From Oerskovia jenensis (GTDB lineage Bacteria; Actinomycetota; Actinomycetes; Actinomycetales; Cellulomonadaceae): a DNA stretch of 64,000 nucleotides. The first letter of the stretch is position 1; every line of letters starts with the position of its first letter. Shown here piece by piece: positions 44,915-57,291 of the stretch. The translations under genes were made by a program, and so were the position numbers. Location: assembly GCF_016907235.1 (NCBI RefSeq), contig NZ_JAFBBO010000001.1:62001-126000 (forward strand), in the 5' to 3' direction. The notes beneath the pieces were generated by a model. That model was not told the DNA's origin. It did not search any database and saw nothing but the letters and a program-made list of their open reading frames with translations.

Positions 44915-45582
44915 CAGTTCTCCTCGATCTTGGGGGCGTGCGTGAGGAGACGCTCGACCGTCGGTGCGTCCGCGGCACGCATGAGCACGTGCAGCACGTC
45001 GTTCTCCTGCAGGACCGTGCCGGGGGTCGCGAGGACGCCCTCGCCGAACCGGCCCAGGAACGCGACGCGCGCCCCGGTCACCGACTCGATCGTCGCCACG
45101 GACCGCCCGGCCCACTCGGGGTGGAAGTCGGTCTGCGCGAGCCTGACCTGCCCGGAGGGGTCGCGGTACTCGTCGGTCGCGCCGAGGGGGAGCATCCTGC
45201 GCAGCACCTGGTCGGAGGTCCACCGGACCGTGGCCACGGTCGGGATGCCGAGGCGCTGGTAGATCTCGGCGCGGTGCGGGTCGTAGATCCGGGCCACGAC
45301 GTTGTCGACGCCGTAGGTCTCGCGGACCACGCGCGCGGCGAGGATGTTGGAGTTGTCCCCGTCGGAGACCGCGGCGAACGCGTACGCGTCCTCGATCCCC
45401 GCCTGGATCAGGGTGTCCCGGTCGAAGCCCAGACCCGTCACCTTCTTGCCGGAGAACTCCGAGGACAGCCGTCGGAAGGCGTCGGGGTTCTGGTCGACCA
45501 CGGCCACCGAGTGGCCGCGGTTCTCGAGAGACTGGGCGAGGGTGGCGCCGACACGGCCACATCCCATGATCACGAAGTGCAC
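44914..45582 (-). CDS. trkA: TrkA-type potassium-uptake regulator, first of a pair
   Basis: 222-aa RCK-N plus RCK-C protein: MHFVIMGCGRVGATLAQSLENRGHSVAVVDQ is the Rossmann nucleotide-binding start, VVARIYDPHRAEIYQRLGIPTVATVRW the RCK-N end, and the C-terminal domain follows. Corresponds to ceoB of mycobacteria. The GTG start is 7 nt after TAGCGT (45590-45595). Together with the downstream gene it forms a heteromeric RCK regulator, probably of one channel. Confidence 0.9.
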   Translation of the reverse strand: MHFVIMGCGRVGATLAQSLENRGHSVAVVDQNPDAFRRLSSEFSGKKVTGLGFDRDTLIQAGIEDAYAFAAVSDGDNSNILAARVVRETYGVDNVVARIYDPHRAEIYQRLGIPTVATVRWTSDQVLRRMLPLGATDEYRDPSGQVRLAQTDFHPEWAGRSVATIESVTGARVAFLGRFGEGVLATPGTVLQENDVLHVLMRAADAPTVERLLTHAPKIEEN

Positions 45583-45589
45583 GGACGAA

Positions 45590-45719
45590 ACGCTACCGCG
45601 CGCCCGTCCCCGGCCGGTACCGGCGCGGGCGGGGCGGTGGGTCCGGGACGCGACGGGACGCTCTCGTCGAGATCCGTCGGGGCGGTGGAGGGGTCAAGGG
45701 TGCCGAGAGGGCCTAGCAT
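45590..45719. promoter_or_regulatory. Divergent promoters of the trkA pair and the APC permease
   Basis: TAGCGT on the minus strand (45590-45595) lies 7 nt before the trkA GTG; TAGCAT on the plus strand (45714-45719) lies 8 nt before the permease GTG at 45728. Both lack ribosome-binding sites. Confidence 0.6.
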
Positions 45720-45727
45720 GGGCCAAC

Positions 45728-47740
45728 GTGTCGGATATCGCTGATGCCGCCAAACGCCTGTTGCTCGGACGCCCTGTCCGCAGCGACGACTTGGGGCACA
45801 CCCTGCTGCCGAAGCGCATCGCGCTCCCGGTCTTCGCCTCGGACGCGCTCTCCTCGGTGGCGTACGCCCCCGACGAGATCCTCCTGACCCTGTCGATCGC
45901 GGGCCTCGCGGCCACGACGATCTCCCCGTGGGTGGGTCTCGCGGTCGTCGTGGTCCTGCTGACGGTGGTCGCGTCGTACCGCCAGAACGTGCACGCCTAC
46001 CCGTCGGGCGGCGGCGACTACGAGGTCGCCACGGTCAACCTCGGCCCCACGGCGGGTGTGGGGGTCGCCTCGGCGCTCATGGTCGACTACGTCCTCACGG
46101 TGGCCGTGTCGATCTCCTCGGGGGCCCAGTACGCGGCCGCGGCCATGCCGTTCCTGCGGGGCCACGAGGCTGCGTTCGCGATCACGCTCGTCATCCTGCT
46201 GGCGCTCGTCAACCTTCGTGGGGTCAAGGAGTCGGGGTCGTTCTTCGCGATCCCGGTGTACCTGTTCATGTTCGCGATCGGCATGACGGCCGTGGTGGGC
46301 TTCGTCCGGTACGCCACGGGAACCCTGCCCATGGCCGAGAGTGCGTCCTACCAGCTCGTCGCGGAGAGCCACTTCGACCAGGGCCTGACCGGGCTCGCGG
46401 GGGCGTTCCTCGTGGCGCGCGCCTTCGCGTCGGGCTGTGCCGCGCTCACGGGTGTCGAGGCCATCAGCAACGGCGTGCCGGCCTTCAAGAAGCCCAAGTC
46501 CCGCAACGCGGCGACCACGCTCGCACTGCTCGGCACGATCTCCGCGGTCATGATCATGGCGATCCTCTTCCTCGCGCAGAAGACGGGCGTGCACTTCGCC
46601 GAGAACCCGGCCGAGCAGCTCACGATCAACGGTCAGCCCGTCCCGGACGACTTCGTGCAGGACCCGGTCATCGGCCAGCTCGCCCAGGCCATCTTCCAGG
46701 GCTTCCCGATCGCCTTCTACCTGGTGGCCGCGGTCACCGGGCTCATCCTCGTCTTCGCGGCGAACACGGCGTTCAACGGGTTCCCCGTGCTCGGCTCGAT
46801 CCTGGCCAAGGACGGGTACCTCCCGCGGCAGCTCCACACGCGCGGCGACCGGCTCGCGTTCTCGAACGGGATCGTGACCCTCGCGGTCGCGGCGATCGCC
46901 CTGATCTGGGCTTTCGACGCGCAGGTCACGCGCCTGATCCAGCTCTACATCGTCGGCGTCTTCGTGTCCTTCACGCTCTCGCAGCTCGGCATGATCAAGC
47001 ACTGGACCAGGGAGCTGCGCACGACCCCGGACCCGCGCTTCCGCACCAAGATGAAGCGGTCCCGTGTCGTCAACGCGATCGGCTTCGGCATGACGGGCAC
47101 GGTCCTGATCATCGTCCTGCTGACCAAGTTCACGCACGGTGCGTGGATCGCGATCCTCGCGATGGGCGTGGTGTTCGTGCTCATGCGGGCGATCCGCAAG
47201 CACTACGACTCGGTGAGCGAGGAGCTCACGCTCGGTGAGGACCCCGCGGCGGCGCGCGCGCTGCCGAGCCGCGTCCACGCGCTCGTCCTGGTCTCCAAGC
47301 TGCACAAGCCGACCATGCGCGCGCTCGCCTACGCCCGCGCGTCGCGGCCCTCGGTCCTGGAGGCCGTGACGGTCGGCGTGGACCCCGAGGAGGTCGCCGA
47401 GTTCACCGCGGAGTGGGAGGCGCTCGACCTCCCGGTCCCGCTGCGCGTCCTCGACTCGCCGTACCGCGAGATCACCCGGCCGATCCTGTCCTACGTGCGC
47501 TCGATCCGGCGGGAGAGCCCGCGCGACCTCGTCGTGGTCTACATCCCCGAGTACGTCGTGGGGCACTGGTGGGAGCACCTGCTGCACAACCAGAGCGCGC
47601 TGCGGCTCAAGGGCCGGTTGCTGTTCACCCCGGGGGTCGTCGTGGCCTCCGTGCCGTGGCAGCTCTCGTCGACCAAGGGGCAGACGGGGCTCGAGAAGGA
47701 GAACTTCGCGGCCCAGCAGCGGATCAACCGCCGGTACTGA
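45728..47740 (+). CDS. APC-superfamily amino-acid or potassium permease
   Basis: 670-aa membrane protein with twelve predicted segments in the APC fold (for example YASGGDYEVATVNLGPTAGV near the start, then VDYVLTVAVSISSGAQYAAAA). The first conserved segment is PVFASDALSSVAYAPDEILL. A cytosolic C-terminal domain of about 170 residues (RVHALVLVSKLHKPTMRALAYAR) resembles the soluble tail of Rv2690c. The GTG at 45728 is chosen over earlier in-frame starts because of the -10 box. Adjacent TrkA genes suggest potassium as a candidate substrate (inference). Confidence 0.85.
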   Translation: MSDIADAAKRLLLGRPVRSDDLGHTLLPKRIALPVFASDALSSVAYAPDEILLTLSIAGLAATTISPWVGLAVVVVLLTVVASYRQNVHAYPSGGGDYEVATVNLGPTAGVGVASALMVDYVLTVAVSISSGAQYAAAAMPFLRGHEAAFAITLVILLALVNLRGVKESGSFFAIPVYLFMFAIGMTAVVGFVRYATGTLPMAESASYQLVAESHFDQGLTGLAGAFLVARAFASGCAALTGVEAISNGVPAFKKPKSRNAATTLALLGTISAVMIMAILFLAQKTGVHFAENPAEQLTINGQPVPDDFVQDPVIGQLAQAIFQGFPIAFYLVAAVTGLILVFAANTAFNGFPVLGSILAKDGYLPRQLHTRGDRLAFSNGIVTLAVAAIALIWAFDAQVTRLIQLYIVGVFVSFTLSQLGMIKHWTRELRTTPDPRFRTKMKRSRVVNAIGFGMTGTVLIIVLLTKFTHGAWIAILAMGVVFVLMRAIRKHYDSVSEELTLGEDPAAARALPSRVHALVLVSKLHKPTMRALAYARASRPSVLEAVTVGVDPEEVAEFTAEWEALDLPVPLRVLDSPYREITRPILSYVRSIRRESPRDLVVVYIPEYVVGHWWEHLLHNQSALRLKGRLLFTPGVVVASVPWQLSSTKGQTGLEKENFAAQQRINRRY

Positions 47741-47865
47741 GGGGCCCCCGGCGCGGTCGTGGCTGCTGGACCGGGGCGCTGCCGGTGACCGAACGTGTGC
47801 GGTCCCACGCCCCGTCGGTGAACGGTCCGGAGCCCGGAGCGGTTCGCGTCCGGGATACTAGGGGG

Positions 47866-49143
47866 GTGTCTGAAACCCTGAACCCCACGTCCACCGCCCC
47901 CGAGTCTCAACCTCTGGTCGAGCTCGAGGTGGGACCTGTCGCGCACGGCGGCCACTGCGTCGCGCGACTCGACGGGCGCGTTATCTTCGTCCGGCACGCG
48001 CTGCCGGGCGAGCGGGTGCTGGCCCGGATCACCGACGACGGGCAGGACGCGAAGTTCTGGCGCGCCGACGCCGTCGAGATCCTCGACGCCTCCGAGGACC
48101 GGGTCCCCGCGGCCTGGCCCGCAGCCGGACCCGGGGGAGCGGGCGGTGGCGAGCTCTCGCACGTCTCGCTGCCGGCGCAGCGCCGGTGGAAGGCCGCCGT
48201 CCTCCAGGAGCAGCTCAAGCGCCTCGCCGGCCTTGACCTTCAGGTAGAGGTTGAGGGTGCGCCCGGGGACGACGAGCGGGGTGGCCTCGGCTACCGCACC
48301 CGCATCGACCTCGTCGCGGACGACCAGGGCCGTGCGGGCATGCGCGTGTTCCGCTCGCACGACGTCGTCGCGCTCGACGAGATGCCGCTCGCGACCCCCG
48401 AGGTCGCCGCGCTCGCCGAGGCCGAGGAGGTCTTCACGCGCCGCTGGCGTCCGGGGACCACGCTCGAGCTCGTCGCCCCCGCAGGCGGCGCCGACCCGAT
48501 CCTTCTGGTCGACGGCGTCGTGTGGCACTCGGGCCACATCGACCGTCGCCCCCACGCACGTCGCGCCGTGACCGAGACCGTCACGGTCGCCGGGACCGAG
48601 CACTCGTTCCGCGTGGCCGCCGACGGCTTCTGGCAGGTCCACCGCGAGGCACCCGCGCTGCTCGCGGAGGCCGTGCTGCGGGCCGCCGGACCGCTCGACG
48701 AGGCGACCGTGGTCGACCTGTACTCGGGCGCCGGACTCTTCACGCTGCCGTTGGCCGACGCCGTCGGCGAGACCGGGCGCGTCGTGGCGATCGAGGGCGA
48801 CGAGCGCGCCGTCAAGGATGCTCGCCGCAACGCGTTCGAGAAGCCGCAGGTCGAGCTCCACCACGGACCGGTCGAGAAGGTGCTCGCGGCCAAGGACCAC
48901 GCGGCTCCCACGGCCGACGTCGTGGTCCTCGACCCCCCGCGCACGGGCGCCGGTCGCAAGGTCGTCGACGCCGTCGCCGCGCTCCAGGCCCCCCGCGTGG
49001 TCTACGTCGCGTGCGACCCCGCGGCCCTGGCCCGCGACATCGCCTACTTCGCGAAGCACGGCTACTCGGTCGAGTCGGTCACCGGGTACGACCTGTTCCC
49101 GCACACCCACCACGTCGAGGCGATCGCCGTCCTGACCCGGTGA
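47866..49143 (+). CDS. TrmA/RlmD-type class I SAM-dependent RNA methyltransferase
   Basis: 425-aa enzyme that methylates uridine C5 in tRNA or rRNA. An N-terminal TRAM domain (VELEVGPVAHGGHCVARLDGRVIFVRHALPGERV) is followed by the catalytic fold with DLYSGAGLFTLPLA, VVLDPPRTGAG and the nucleophile Cys in YVACDPAALARD. The iron-sulfur Cys motif of RlmD (C-x5-C-x2-C) is absent: the matching region reads GGELSHVSLPAQRRWK. GTG start 6 nt after GATACT. Homologous to Rv2689c. The target RNA position is unknown. Confidence 0.88.
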   Translation: MSETLNPTSTAPESQPLVELEVGPVAHGGHCVARLDGRVIFVRHALPGERVLARITDDGQDAKFWRADAVEILDASEDRVPAAWPAAGPGGAGGGELSHVSLPAQRRWKAAVLQEQLKRLAGLDLQVEVEGAPGDDERGGLGYRTRIDLVADDQGRAGMRVFRSHDVVALDEMPLATPEVAALAEAEEVFTRRWRPGTTLELVAPAGGADPILLVDGVVWHSGHIDRRPHARRAVTETVTVAGTEHSFRVAADGFWQVHREAPALLAEAVLRAAGPLDEATVVDLYSGAGLFTLPLADAVGETGRVVAIEGDERAVKDARRNAFEKPQVELHHGPVEKVLAAKDHAAPTADVVVLDPPRTGAGRKVVDAVAALQAPRVVYVACDPAALARDIAYFAKHGYSVESVTGYDLFPHTHHVEAIAVLTR

Positions 49144-49390
49144 GCCCTGGGGGCGTCGTCGGCCTCTGACCTGTACCTTCGTGCGGACGGACCGCCGAGA
49201 CGTCCGTACGACGTCGCGCGCGCGGCCGGTCCGCGTGGTGCCCGCCTCGGCTCGTCGCCGCACGGACGACGCACGAGCGCCGCACGAAGGGCTCGGGGGC
49301 GACGGGCGTTCGCCTGTCGTCCGGGCACATCTCGGGAGACGATGGGTGGACGTGCCGGGTCCCGCCGGCCTGATGAGCAGAAGAGGGCGC

Positions 49391-50527
49391 ATGCAGGTCA
49401 CCGTGGTGGTTCCGACGTTCAACGAGGGTCCGAACGTGCGCGAGCTCGTGCGTCGTCTCGGCGACGCGGTCGAGGGTCTCGACGCGGAGGTGCTGTTCGT
49501 CGACGACTCGAGGGACGACACGCCCGACGAGATCCGACGCGTGGCCACGACCTCGCGGCTGCCGGTGCGGCTGCTGCACCGGCAGGAGCCGGACGGGGGT
49601 CTGAGCGGGGCCGTGGTCGAGGGCCTGCGTGCTGCGCGGGGCGAGTGGGTCGTGGTCATGGACGGGGACCTGCAGCATCCCCCGGAGATGGTCCCGGTGC
49701 TCCTGGAGACGGCCAGGGAGACCGCGGCCGACGTCGTCGTCGCCTCGCGCTACGTCGGGGGCGGTGATGCGGGCGGGCTCGACGGCCGGTGGCGTCACCT
49801 CGTGTCGACCGCGTCCTCCCTGCTGGCGAGGTCGATGTTCCCCCTGCGGCTGCGCAACGTGACGGACCCGATGACGGGGTTCTTCGCGGTGCGCACCGCG
49901 TCGATCGACCTGGCGGGGCTGCGTCCCCGAGGGTTCAAGATCCTCCTGGAGATCCTGGCCCGCAACAAGGTCGAGGTCGTCGAGGAGCCGTTCGTGTTCG
50001 GGGAGCGGTTCGCCGGCGAGTCCAAGGCGACGCTCGCGAACGGGCTGCGGTACCTGCAACAGCTCACGGCGTTGCGGTTCGGGCGGCTCTCGACGTTCGC
50101 GCTCGTCGGAGCGTTCGGTGCGGTCATGAACCTGGCGATCATGTGGGGCCTGGAGCAGTTCGGGGTGCACTACATGCCTGCCGCGGTGGTCTCGGCCGCG
50201 GTCACCATCGTCACCAACTTCCTGCTGCTCGAGCACTTCGTGTTCCACGACCTGCGCTCGGAGGGGCGCAGCGTGTGGAAGCGCGCGGCGCAGTCCTTCA
50301 CGTTCAACGGGATCGAGGCCGCCGTGCGGCTGCCGTTCCTGCACTGGCTCGTGGTCCTGACCGGCATGCCACCGGTCCTGGCCCAGGCACTGACCCTGGT
50401 GGTCGCGTTCCTCCTGCGCTTCGTCTTCCACGCCCAGGTCGTCTACCGGCCACGCACGAACGTCCCCGAGCGCGTCGCCCCGCTGATCGAGGAACCGACG
50501 AGCACGGCCTCCGACGACGACCAGTAG
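49391..50527 (+). CDS. Dolichol-phosphate-mannosyltransferase-like GT2 fused to a GtrA membrane domain
   Basis: 378-aa protein. The N-terminal GT2 domain (1-220) starts QVTVVVPTFNEGPNVRELV, with the DxD-like MDGDLQHPPEM, catalytic DPMTGFFAVR and KILLEILAR. The C-terminal GtrA domain (about 230-365) has four membrane segments (LSTFALVGAFGAVMNLAIMW and others). Such proteins make polyprenyl-phosphate sugars and flip or position them for cell-wall or glycoprotein glycosylation. The ATG at 49391 has AGAGGG 5 nt upstream; an ATG at 49373 is also in frame. Confidence 0.9.
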   Translation: MQVTVVVPTFNEGPNVRELVRRLGDAVEGLDAEVLFVDDSRDDTPDEIRRVATTSRLPVRLLHRQEPDGGLSGAVVEGLRAARGEWVVVMDGDLQHPPEMVPVLLETARETAADVVVASRYVGGGDAGGLDGRWRHLVSTASSLLARSMFPLRLRNVTDPMTGFFAVRTASIDLAGLRPRGFKILLEILARNKVEVVEEPFVFGERFAGESKATLANGLRYLQQLTALRFGRLSTFALVGAFGAVMNLAIMWGLEQFGVHYMPAAVVSAAVTIVTNFLLLEHFVFHDLRSEGRSVWKRAAQSFTFNGIEAAVRLPFLHWLVVLTGMPPVLAQALTLVVAFLLRFVFHAQVVYRPRTNVPERVAPLIEEPTSTASDDDQ

Positions 50528-50610
50528 CCGCCCGGCCGGCCCGTGGGCCCCGACCTGCCATGATGGTCGCCGCGCTCCGCTCGGACGCGACCGACCGGAG
50601 GAAGGCCAGC

Positions 50611-51627
50611 ATGGGCATCGTCGACAACGCGGTCTACGTCGACGGGCTGCGCACGGCCAACCCGTCGAGCTTCGACGAGACCTTCGAGACGCTGCGTGAA
50701 CGGCACGGGCTCGCGTGGATCGGCCTCTACCGGCCGAGCGAGACCGAGATCCGCGCGGTCGCGGACGAGTTCTCGTTGCACCATCTCGCGGTCGACGACG
50801 CGATCGCGGCCCATCAGCGGCCCAAGCTCGAACGCTACGACGACAACCTCTTCGTGGTGCTGCGGCCCGCCCGGTACCTGGACGCCGAGGAGCGGGTCGA
50901 GTTCGGCGAGCTGCACGTCTTCGTCGGGCCCGACTACGTCGTGACGGTCCGCCACGCGGAGTCCCCGGACGTGGGTGCGGTCCGCCGTCGCCTCGAGGCC
51001 ACGCCCGAGCTCCTGCGCCTCGGGCCCGAAGCCATCCTGTACGCCGTGCTCGACCAGGTCGTCGACGAGTACGCCCCGGTGGTCGAGGGGCTGCAGAACG
51101 ACATCGACGAGATCGAGGACCAGCTCTTCAGCGGCGACCCGGCCGTCTCGCGACGCATCTACGAGCTCTCGCGCGAGGTCATCTCCTTCCAGCGGGCCAC
51201 GCACCCGGTCGTCGGCATCCTCCAGGCGCTCGAGCGCGGCTTCGAGAAGTACGGCGTCGACATCGAGCTCCAACGCAACCTGCGGGACGTGCTCGACCAC
51301 TCGCTCCGCCTCGCGGAGCAGGCCGACTCGTTCCGCGTGCTGCTCCAGAACGCGCTCATGGTCCAGGCCACGCTCGTCGCGCAGCACCAGAACGAGGAGA
51401 TGCGCAGGCTGTCCGAGACGAGCCTCGCGCAGGGCGAGGAGGTCAAGAAGATCTCCTCCTGGGCCGCGATCCTCTTCGCGCCCACGCTCGTCGGCACGAT
51501 CTACGGCATGAACTTCGAGCGCATGCCCGAGCTCGGCTGGGGCCTCGGGTACCCGGCGGCCGTCGCGGCGATGGTCGCCATGGGGTTCGCGCTCTACCTG
51601 ATCTTCAAGCGGCACAAGTGGTTGTGA
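50611..51627 (+). CDS. corA: CorA family magnesium/cobalt transporter
   Basis: 338-aa pentameric channel for Mg2+ or Co2+. The large N-terminal cytosolic domain includes the acidic stalk helices (AILYAVLDQVVDEYAPVVEGLQNDIDEIEDQLF). Two C-terminal membrane segments flank the signature YGMNF (in LVGTIYGMNFERMPE), and the C-terminus is basic (FKRHKWL). The ATG at 50611 is chosen because GGAGGAAG lies 8 nt upstream; the longer open frame starting near 49789 is the non-coding shadow of the GT2 gene. Confidence 0.93.
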   Translation: MGIVDNAVYVDGLRTANPSSFDETFETLRERHGLAWIGLYRPSETEIRAVADEFSLHHLAVDDAIAAHQRPKLERYDDNLFVVLRPARYLDAEERVEFGELHVFVGPDYVVTVRHAESPDVGAVRRRLEATPELLRLGPEAILYAVLDQVVDEYAPVVEGLQNDIDEIEDQLFSGDPAVSRRIYELSREVISFQRATHPVVGILQALERGFEKYGVDIELQRNLRDVLDHSLRLAEQADSFRVLLQNALMVQATLVAQHQNEEMRRLSETSLAQGEEVKKISSWAAILFAPTLVGTIYGMNFERMPELGWGLGYPAAVAAMVAMGFALYLIFKRHKWL

Positions 51628-51693
51628 CGGCCCCGGCCGGGCCCGGCACGGCTTCGACAGGGCGAAAGCACCACCGACGGGCACAATCGACGG

Positions 51694-54195
51694 GTGAGCA
51701 GTCTCGCCGACGACGCCTCCTCCGCGACCGGACCTGACGGTCCGGCGGGCGCTGCGTCGTCGGGCCGGGGGACGCGACCGGCGAGCGGCGTCACCGCGGC
51801 GACGCAGCCCGTCGCCGGACCCGGGCTGAGCGCGGGGGAGGTCGCCGCGCGGGTCGAGGCCGGGCAGACCAACCGCACCTCGCGCGCGACCTCCCGCTCC
51901 CTGGCGGCGATCCTGCGCTCGAACGTCTTCACGCTGTTCAACCTGATCCTCGCGGTCGCCGTGACGCTCGTGCTCCTGACGGGCCGCTGGCCCGACGCGG
52001 TCTTCGGGTTCGTGGTCGTCGTGAACGCGGCGATCGGGATCGTGACCGAGTACCGCGCCAAGCGCACGCTCGACCGGCTCTCGATCCTCACCGCGCCGTC
52101 CGCGCGCGTGCGGCGCGACGGCGTCGAGCAGGACGTCGCGCTCGACGACGTGGTCCTGGACGACGTGCTGCTCGTCGGGACGGGGGACCAGGTCCCGGCC
52201 GACGCCCAGGTCCTCGACGTCACGGGGCTCGAGGTCGACGAGTCCATGCTGACGGGGGAGTCGCGCCCCGTGCACAAGGCCGTCGGTGACGAGGTGCTCT
52301 CCGGTTCGGCGGTCGTCGCGGGAGCCGCGGTGTGCCGCGTGGTGCGCGTGGGCGAGGAAGGGTACGCGCAGCGCATCACGTCCGAGGCCAAGAAGTTCTC
52401 GGTCGTGCGCTCGGAGCTGCGCGAGGGCGTGAACAAGATCCTGCGGGTCGTCTCGATCGGGATCGTGCCCGTCTCGCTCCTGCTGTTCTGGAGCCAGCTC
52501 TACTACACGGGCGGCGTGCGCGAGTCGATCGCGGACGGGACGTGGCGCGACGGCGTCGTCGCCGCGGTCGCGGGCGTCGTCGGGATGATCCCCGAGGGCC
52601 TGGTCCTGCTGACCTCGCTCAACTTCGCGATCGCGGCCACGCTGCTCGCTCGCCAGCAGGTCCTCGTCCAGGAGCTGCCCGCGGTCGAGATCCTCGCGCG
52701 CGTCGACGTCCTGTGCCTCGACAAGACGGGCACCCTCACGGACGGGCACGTCGCCCTGACCGCGTTGCGGCCCCTGGCCGCCGTCGAGGGAGCTCGCGCG
52801 GCGCTCGCGGCGCTCGCCGCCGACCCGGACGGCAACGCGACCTCCACGGCGCTCGCGGAGGGCCTCACGGACACCGAGCCCGCAGCCGTGCGCGACACCG
52901 TCCCGTTCTCGTCGGCGCGCAAGTGGAGCGCGGTCCGCACCGACGCGGGAGCGTTCGTCCTGGGCGCCCCCGAGATCCTGCTCGCGGGGCGCACCGACGC
53001 CCCGGCGGCGGCCGCGCTCGCCGAGGTGCGGGAGTCTGCGGGCACGGGGGCACGCGTGGTGCTTCTCGCCCACGCCCCGGGAGCGCTCCCGACGGCGGAG
53101 GCGCCCCTCCCGGCCGACCTCGCCCCCGCGCTGCTCGCCGTGCTGGGGGAGCGCATCCGCCCGGACGCGGCGCAGACCCTTGAGTACTTCCGTCGCCAGG
53201 GCACGCGGGCCAAGGTCATCTCGGGAGACAACCCGGACACGGTCGCGGCCATCGCGACGAAGGTCGCCCTGCACGGGCCGGGCGTCCCGGTCGAGGGTTT
53301 CGACGCGCGCGACCTGCCCACGGACCCGGGCCGCCTCGCCGAGGTCGTCGACGCGCACGACGTGTACGGGCGCGTGACGCCGGAGCAGAAGCGCGCGATC
53401 GTGCACGCGCTCCAGTCGCGCGGCCACGTCGTGGGCATGACGGGCGACGGCGTCAACGACGCCCTCGCGCTCAAGGACGCGGACCTGGGCATCGCGATGG
53501 GCAACGGGGCGCCCGCGACCAAGGCCGTGGCGCGCGTGGTCCTGGTCGACGGGCGGTTCGCGACGCTGCCCGGGGTCCTGGGGCAGGGGCGGCGGGTCAT
53601 GGCGAACATGGAGCGCGTCGCGAGCCTCTTCCTCGCCAAGACGATGTACGCGGCAATCCTGGCCGTGGCGGTCGTGCTGCTCGTGTGGCCGTACCCGTTC
53701 CTGCCGCGGCACATGACGCTCGCGGGCACCCTCACGATCGGCGTCCCCGCGTTCTTCCTCGCGCTGCCGCCCAACGACCGCCGCTACCTCGCGGGGTTCC
53801 TGCGGCGGGTGCTGAGCTTCGCGATCCCCGCGGGCGTCGTGATCGGCGCCGTGATCCTGGCCGTCTACGGGTACCTGCGCCCGCTCGTGGGCACGGACGA
53901 CGCCCGCTCGGCCGCGACCCTGGTCCTCATCGGGGTCTCGCTGTGGATCGTGGGCATCCAGGCCCGGCCGCTCAACGGGTGGAAGGTCCTGCTGATCGTG
54001 GCGCTCGCGGCCTGCGCGGTGCTCGCGGTGGCGGTCCCGTGGGTCCGCGACTTCTTCGCGCTCCAGGTCCCGACGGCGCAGGAGTCGGCCGTCATCGCGG
54101 TCGCCGTGGTCGTGGGCTGGGTCGCGATCGAGGGCGTGTACAGGGTGCTGTCCCCGCGGCTCGCGGGTACGTCCACCCCCCAGTCGATATCTTGA
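51694..54195 (+). CDS. ctpE: CtpE-like P-type cation-transporting ATPase
   Basis: 833-aa P-type ATPase. TGES actuator loop in LTGESRPVHK; membrane motif PEGL at 300-303; phosphorylated D343 in DKTGTLTDG; hinge MTGDGVNDALALKDADLGIAMG. The Pro-Glu-Gly-Leu motif and the absence of CPC separate it from heavy-metal ATPases; these features and the sequence around IPEGLVLLTSLNF resemble mycobacterial CtpE, a Ca2+ importer. The C-terminal four segments resemble the standard P2-type. GTG start. The stop codon lies inside the palindrome that precedes acnA. Substrate assignment is inference. Confidence 0.8.
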   Translation: MSSLADDASSATGPDGPAGAASSGRGTRPASGVTAATQPVAGPGLSAGEVAARVEAGQTNRTSRATSRSLAAILRSNVFTLFNLILAVAVTLVLLTGRWPDAVFGFVVVVNAAIGIVTEYRAKRTLDRLSILTAPSARVRRDGVEQDVALDDVVLDDVLLVGTGDQVPADAQVLDVTGLEVDESMLTGESRPVHKAVGDEVLSGSAVVAGAAVCRVVRVGEEGYAQRITSEAKKFSVVRSELREGVNKILRVVSIGIVPVSLLLFWSQLYYTGGVRESIADGTWRDGVVAAVAGVVGMIPEGLVLLTSLNFAIAATLLARQQVLVQELPAVEILARVDVLCLDKTGTLTDGHVALTALRPLAAVEGARAALAALAADPDGNATSTALAEGLTDTEPAAVRDTVPFSSARKWSAVRTDAGAFVLGAPEILLAGRTDAPAAAALAEVRESAGTGARVVLLAHAPGALPTAEAPLPADLAPALLAVLGERIRPDAAQTLEYFRRQGTRAKVISGDNPDTVAAIATKVALHGPGVPVEGFDARDLPTDPGRLAEVVDAHDVYGRVTPEQKRAIVHALQSRGHVVGMTGDGVNDALALKDADLGIAMGNGAPATKAVARVVLVDGRFATLPGVLGQGRRVMANMERVASLFLAKTMYAAILAVAVVLLVWPYPFLPRHMTLAGTLTIGVPAFFLALPPNDRRYLAGFLRRVLSFAIPAGVVIGAVILAVYGYLRPLVGTDDARSAATLVLIGVSLWIVGIQARPLNGWKVLLIVALAACAVLAVAVPWVRDFFALQVPTAQESAVIAVAVVVGWVAIEGVYRVLSPRLAGTSTPQSIS

Positions 54196-54218
54196 CGTCA
54201 AGATAAATGCGCTATGCT
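54188..54218 (+). promoter_or_regulatory. acnA promoter with an 18-bp perfect palindromic operator
   Basis: Positions 54188-54205 read TATCTTGACGTCAAGATA, a perfect palindrome. It contains TTGACG (54192-54197), which would be the -35, and TATGCT (54213-54218) is a -10 candidate at 15-nt spacing. The stop codon of the P-type ATPase gene lies inside it. A dimeric repressor bound here would block the -35. It does not match the known corynebacterial AcnR site. The -10/-35 spacing is short, so the promoter is a candidate. Confidence 0.7.
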
Positions 54219-54399
54219 GTGTGTCGGCGACATTTCGGTGCGTCGCCCCGCCCGGCGTACGCTGGGCAAAGCCCCCAGAACCATCTTGATCGTCATCCGA
54301 CGACCTGCCGTGCCGGGCGCGCGGCGCGGGACGTAGAGCCCGCGCGGTGCCCCGGCCGCGGTGGTCGTCACCCACCCTCGCCAGGGAGAAGGAGCAACC

Positions 54400-57156
<2,757 letters not shown>

Positions 57157-57238
57157 CGAGCGTCGGCCGCGGAGGCGGCGTCGTCGGGCCTGGGATCTCC
57201 CCGGCGGCCCGACGGCGCCGCGCACCTCGCGCGGGACG

Positions 57239-57286
57239 CACGACGACGGGGCGTCCCACCTTCGGGTGGGGCGCCCCGTCGTCGTG
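57239..57286. terminator. Terminator with UUCG loop between acnA and the DUF1801 gene
   Basis: 22-bp stem with one mismatch (57239-57260 with 57265-57286), closed by a stable TTCG tetraloop, 83 nt after acnA. The convergent DUF1801 gene stops at 57292. Confidence 0.85.
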
Positions 57287-57291
57287 CCGGG

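Noticed and set aside
49789-50610. N-terminal extension of the CorA frame
   Set aside because: It is the +1 shadow of the GT2-GtrA gene. A proper ribosome-binding site and an ATG lie at 50611.
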